NCBI RefSeq assembly: GCF_029688845.1
Contig: NZ_JARUKW010000010.1
Span: forward strand, 1 to 64,000
DNA: 64,000 nt
Source: Natronococcus sp. A-GB1
GTDB lineage: Archaea > Halobacteriota > Halobacteria > Halobacteriales > Natrialbaceae
Direction of reading: 5' to 3'
Part shown: positions 61,503-64,000 of the stretch, in pieces
Position numbering within the stretch: position 1 is the first letter of the stretch
Layout: every line of letters begins with the position of its first letter
Program-made: the position numbers and the translations under genes
Notes under the pieces: generated by a model
The model's database searches: none
Told to the model about the DNA's origin: nothing
What the model saw: only the letters and a program-made list of their open reading frames with translations

Positions 61503-61754
61503 ACCATGACATGGGCCGTCGCGGTACTTAACCTCCTCCCACGCTCGATAGCGTACGATTCTTGGATGGGGATCGGAGGATTGCGCGTTTCTTCAGCGTT
61601 CGCGGGACGCGTTGCGTCTTGGTGTCAATCAGACTCCTCGACACGAACCTCAGCTTTGGACGCGGTGCAGGCGCTCCAGTTACACCGACACGTGGCAGTA
61701 ACCGTGGGGACACCCCTAGAGGTTCTTTGGGACGAGCATGGTAGGGGCCGTGCG

Positions 61755-62984
61755 ATGTACGACACGATTCTCGTACCGACCGACGGAAGTCCGGTGGCAG
61801 AAGACGCTGGAACGTACGCGATCCGACTCGCGGAGCGCTTCGACGCGGCGCTCCACGCCGTCTCGGTACTGGAGCGAGGACTCGTCGGCGGCGACGACGA
61901 AGACGAGGGCGAACAGGCCGTCGACCAACTGGTCGACCGAGCACAGGACCGAGGTCTCGAGGTGACACGCGAACTCCGCGAGGGGGACGGCGACGTTCAC
62001 GAAGAGATCCTCTCGTCGGCCGACGAGCGCGATGCGGACCTGATTGCGATGGGGACGACCGGTCGCGGCGGACTCGGCCGATTCCTGCTGGGCAGCGTCG
62101 CCGAGCAGACGCTTCGGGAGTCGCCCGTCCCGGTCGCGACCGTCCACGAAGAGACATCCCTCGAAGACGAGTTCGAACGCGTCCTGGTACCGACCGACGG
62201 GAGCCACAGCGCGGCGACCGCCCTCGAGCACGCCGTCGACCTCGCAGTCGAAACGGGGGCCCGACTCCACGTCGTTCACGTCAGTGACGAGGGAGACGTC
62301 GACGGAACCGAGACGATCGACCTCTCGAGCGACGACGAACTCGGCCTCGAACCGGTCGACGACGCGCTCGAGCGACTGCGCGAGTCGCCGCTGGAGACCG
62401 TCGACGTCTCGGTTCCCGACGGTCGAGTCGACCAGGAGATTCTGTCGGTCGCGGCCACGCACGACGCAGACTGCGTCGTGATGGGGACCCACGGCGAGAC
62501 CGGCTTGCGGCGATACCTCCTCGGGAGTTCGACCGAGCGGGTCGTCCGCTTTGCCGGCGTGCCGGTGATCGGAGTCAGTGCTCCTCGGACCGAGGCCGCA
62601 ACCGTCGAGTACCTCGACTATCGGGTCGTCGACGAACGAGGGTGGGCGCTCGAGGACGACAACCTCCTCGAGCGCGCTGCGGACGCCGGTCTCGACGAGA
62701 CGGCACACGGCACCTTCGAGGTGTCGCGCGACGAGTACGTCCTCGACGCGGCCGAGGTGGCCGGTCACGACTGGCCGTTTCACTGCCGGGCCGGCGGCTG
62801 CGTGAACTGTACCGCCGTGCTGCTCGAGGGGGGACTCGAGATGGACGTCCAGCGAAGTCTCTCCGAGGAAGAAGTGGAGAACCACGACATGCGACTGACC
62901 TGCGTCGCGACGCCGACGAGTGACTCGATCGCGCTCGTCTACAACGCCAAGTACCTCGACCGGCTTCAGGACCGCGTCGTCTGA
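61755..62984 (+). CDS. fusion: two Usp domains plus halophilic [2Fe-2S] ferredoxin
   Basis: One uninterrupted 409-residue reading frame. Residues 1-130 are a Usp domain (MYDTILVPTDGSPVAEDAGT) with the full ATP motif at 100-114 (GTTGRGGLGRFLLGS). Residues 140-276 are a second (ERVLVPTDGSHSAATALEHA) with another full motif at 244-258 (GTHGETGLRRYLLGS). Residues 283-409 are a plant-type ferredoxin of the halophile kind (VEYLDYRVVDERGWALEDDN) with cluster ligands Cys344, Cys349, Cys352 and Cys383 (HCRAGGCVNC and LTCVATP). The start is the usual Usp ATG; the upstream frame is unrelated. I know of Usp tandems and of free ferredoxins, but not of this combination. The next gene is a haem-membrane protein. 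Confidence 0.93.
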   Translation: MYDTILVPTDGSPVAEDAGTYAIRLAERFDAALHAVSVLERGLVGGDDEDEGEQAVDQLVDRAQDRGLEVTRELREGDGDVHEEILSSADERDADLIAMGTTGRGGLGRFLLGSVAEQTLRESPVPVATVHEETSLEDEFERVLVPTDGSHSAATALEHAVDLAVETGARLHVVHVSDEGDVDGTETIDLSSDDELGLEPVDDALERLRESPLETVDVSVPDGRVDQEILSVAATHDADCVVMGTHGETGLRRYLLGSSTERVVRFAGVPVIGVSAPRTEAATVEYLDYRVVDERGWALEDDNLLERAADAGLDETAHGTFEVSRDEYVLDAAEVAGHDWPFHCRAGGCVNCTAVLLEGGLEMDVQRSLSEEEVENHDMRLTCVATPTSDSIALVYNAKYLDRLQDRVV

Positions 62985-63220
62985 CTGACTCGGCATAACC
63001 ATACCACCGTGGATCTCACGTCGCGCTGTCACCTACTTCGGGCTGGTAGTGGGGACTGCTCCCGCGATTAACGTCGTGGGCGTCCCTCGCTGAAGGTGAG
63101 GCCCACGTCTGCCGAGAGAGGATTCGGAATGCCACTCTGCACGCGACCGTGAGGGACGGGAACAGTTTTATCTGAGTGATCGGTGTCCGTTCGGCAACGG
63201 ACACGTGATATTGAGGTGTC

Positions 63221-63870
63221 ATGACATCTGATACTAACAACGAGCTCACCCATCATCTGGGCGTAGCGATCGGCAGCATCGTCGTGGCGGTTCTGCTGTG
63301 GGGCATCGGATACCGCGGCCAGCGAGTCGTCGCTGCCGTTCCCTTTTTCATCCTGTTTGTCGTACTGGTTATCGGCCCGCTGGTCCGTATCAGGCCGTCG
63401 ATCAGGCGTCGGTTTTCCGGGAACTTCCCCGTGAACTGGCGATCGGAACTGGGGATCTGGTTTGCGATCTGGTCGGTCGTCCACGTACTGTTCGTCTTCT
63501 GGGCACGCGACTGGGACGTCATCGGCTATCTCGTCGACATGAGTCCATGGGCGTTCGGTGCCAGCGTGGCCGTCCTCATCGCGATCGTGCTGGCGTTTAC
63601 GTCCAACAACAGAGCCTACGACTACCTCGAACCGAAAGCCCCGAAGTGGCACCAGAGCCACGGCACGTACGTCATCTTCTGGCTCGTGGCCGTCCACGGC
63701 TACGATCGAGCGAACCTCCGACCGTACGAAGAGATGGGGTTCCCTCGGACGATCCGCTCCACCTGATTTACCTCGCGATGATCGTCATCGTCGTCGCCCT
63801 CCACGTGGTCGCGTTCATAGCGGTCGTCTCCGAGTACCGGAAGACCGGCGAGTATCCACCGGACCTGTAG
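63221..63870 (+). pseudogene. ferric-reductase-like (YedZ/MsrQ-type) membrane protein, one frameshift
   Basis: A membrane protein of about 216 residues with six helices. The main frame runs from MTSDTNNELTHHLGVAIGS through VVHVLFVFWARDWDVIGYLV and LAFTSNNRAYDYLEPKAPKW to HQSHGTYVIFWLVAVHGYD, with His residues that could bind haem. It stops at 63766 after GFPRTIRST. The decayed copy at 4080-4105 has CCCC where this has CCC, and with that base restored the frame continues as PLHLIYLAMIVIVVALHVVA to SEYRKTGEYPPDL at 63868. One deleted C therefore truncates it, unless this is a sequencing slip or the last helix is dispensable. A TATA-like TTTTATCT lies about 50 bases upstream. Confidence 0.75.
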
Positions 63871-63877
63871 CCCTCGC

Positions 63878-64000
63878 TCAGAACAACCGCCTCGAGTCGA
63901 CCTCGATGCCGCGCTCGAGGAGCCCGATCGTGTAGATGCTCCCCTCGCTCGCGCGCCGGGACAGTGCCGTGCTGATGAGACAGGCGATCACGAGCGGCGG
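63878..64000 (-). CDS. C-terminal end of a ClC-type chloride channel (partial)
   Basis: The last 40 residues of a gene that runs off the window edge: PPLVIACLISTALSRRASEG, SIYTIGLLERGIEVDSRRLF, stop. The helix end followed by RRxSxxSIYTxxLLxRGI is characteristic of ClC channels after the last membrane helix. There is no CBS or TrkA domain here, so it is a short form. It is convergent with the haem-membrane gene, only seven bases apart. Confidence 0.7.
   Translation of the reverse strand, partial: PPLVIACLISTALSRRASEGSIYTIGLLERGIEVDSRRLF

Noticed and set aside
61716-63032. 438-codon frame antisense to the Usp-Usp-ferredoxin gene
   Set aside because: Mirrors the codon pattern of the real gene and has no motif; the plus-strand protein has three complete domains.
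62985-63220. possible further TnpB-type end (hairpin GTGGGC...GCCCAC near 63078-63114)
   Set aside because: The stem is short, there is no terminal signature, and the region is a normal intergenic gap with a TATA-like box.
1-64000. CRISPR arrays, rRNA genes
   Set aside because: No regularly spaced repeats and no rRNA-like sequence were seen on reading both strands.

Overview
The window reads as haloarchaeal DNA. It is GC-rich, its proteins are acidic, many genes have a TATA box about 30 bases before the start codon, and it carries TFB, an Orc1/Cdc6 initiator, HTH_10/BAT-type regulators, HalOD1, TackOD1 and many universal stress proteins (Usp). An orc1 gene inside arrays of origin recognition boxes, next to a ParA ATPase with a small acidic partner and a repeat-rich upstream region, points to a secondary replicon (megaplasmid or minichromosome) or a plasmid-derived island. 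Gene style suggests the Natrialbales side of the Halobacteria; this is inference.

Layout. 0.04-7.0 kb: MoeB/ThiF-type E1, tandem Usp, two decayed usp genes, a decayed haem-membrane protein and a P-type cation ATPase. 7.2-10.9 kb: thiolase with its DUF35-type OB partner, divergent SDR, then a broken HTH_10 regulator, a thiolase scrap and an IS-derived scrap. 11.0-20.2 kb: copper/nitrous-oxide accessory island with two NosL-NosD fusions, two NosL lipoproteins, SafE-like protein, SCO, NosF and NosY. No intact nosZ is present; a fused nosZ/nosL relic lies at 46.4-47.05 kb. 20.3-25.2 kb: accessory zone with HalOD1 protein, decayed IS6 element, tyrosine recombinase and decayed TnpB. 25.4-31.4 kb: zinc ribbon, polysaccharide deacetylase, EamA transporter, TFB, FGGY kinase, zinc-binding protein. 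31.7-36.4 kb: replication and partition (origin, orc1, parA, partner, putative centromere repeats).

36.4-46.4 kb: methyltransferase, a tight four-gene operon of three signal-less periplasmic-binding-fold proteins plus a VOC protein, a divergent cupin, BAT-domain protein, DUF892, unknown protein, chromate transporter, MFS transporter. 46.4-53.8 kb: nosZ relic, TackOD1 protein, RimK-retropepsin fusion, PNPOx-like protein, Dph6-type ATP pyrophosphatase, YjbQ. 53.9-54.65 kb: gene graveyard. 55-64 kb: winged helix protein, two more PNPOx-like proteins, DUF389, CNNM/CorC, a usp cluster, a Usp-Usp-ferredoxin fusion, a haem-membrane protein with one frameshift, and the end of a ClC channel.

Themes. 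A usp plus ferric-reductase-like membrane gene pair occurs near both ends of the window, and each copy carries its own lesions. Copper handling and nitrous-oxide accessory functions persist without a visible reductase. Mobile-element erosion (IS6, TnpB and palindrome-ended remnants) accounts for most long non-coding stretches. The strongest candidates for something new are the Usp-Usp-ferredoxin fusion and the three-paralogue binding-fold operon with divergent cupin. No rRNA, CRISPR array or convincing tRNA was seen.
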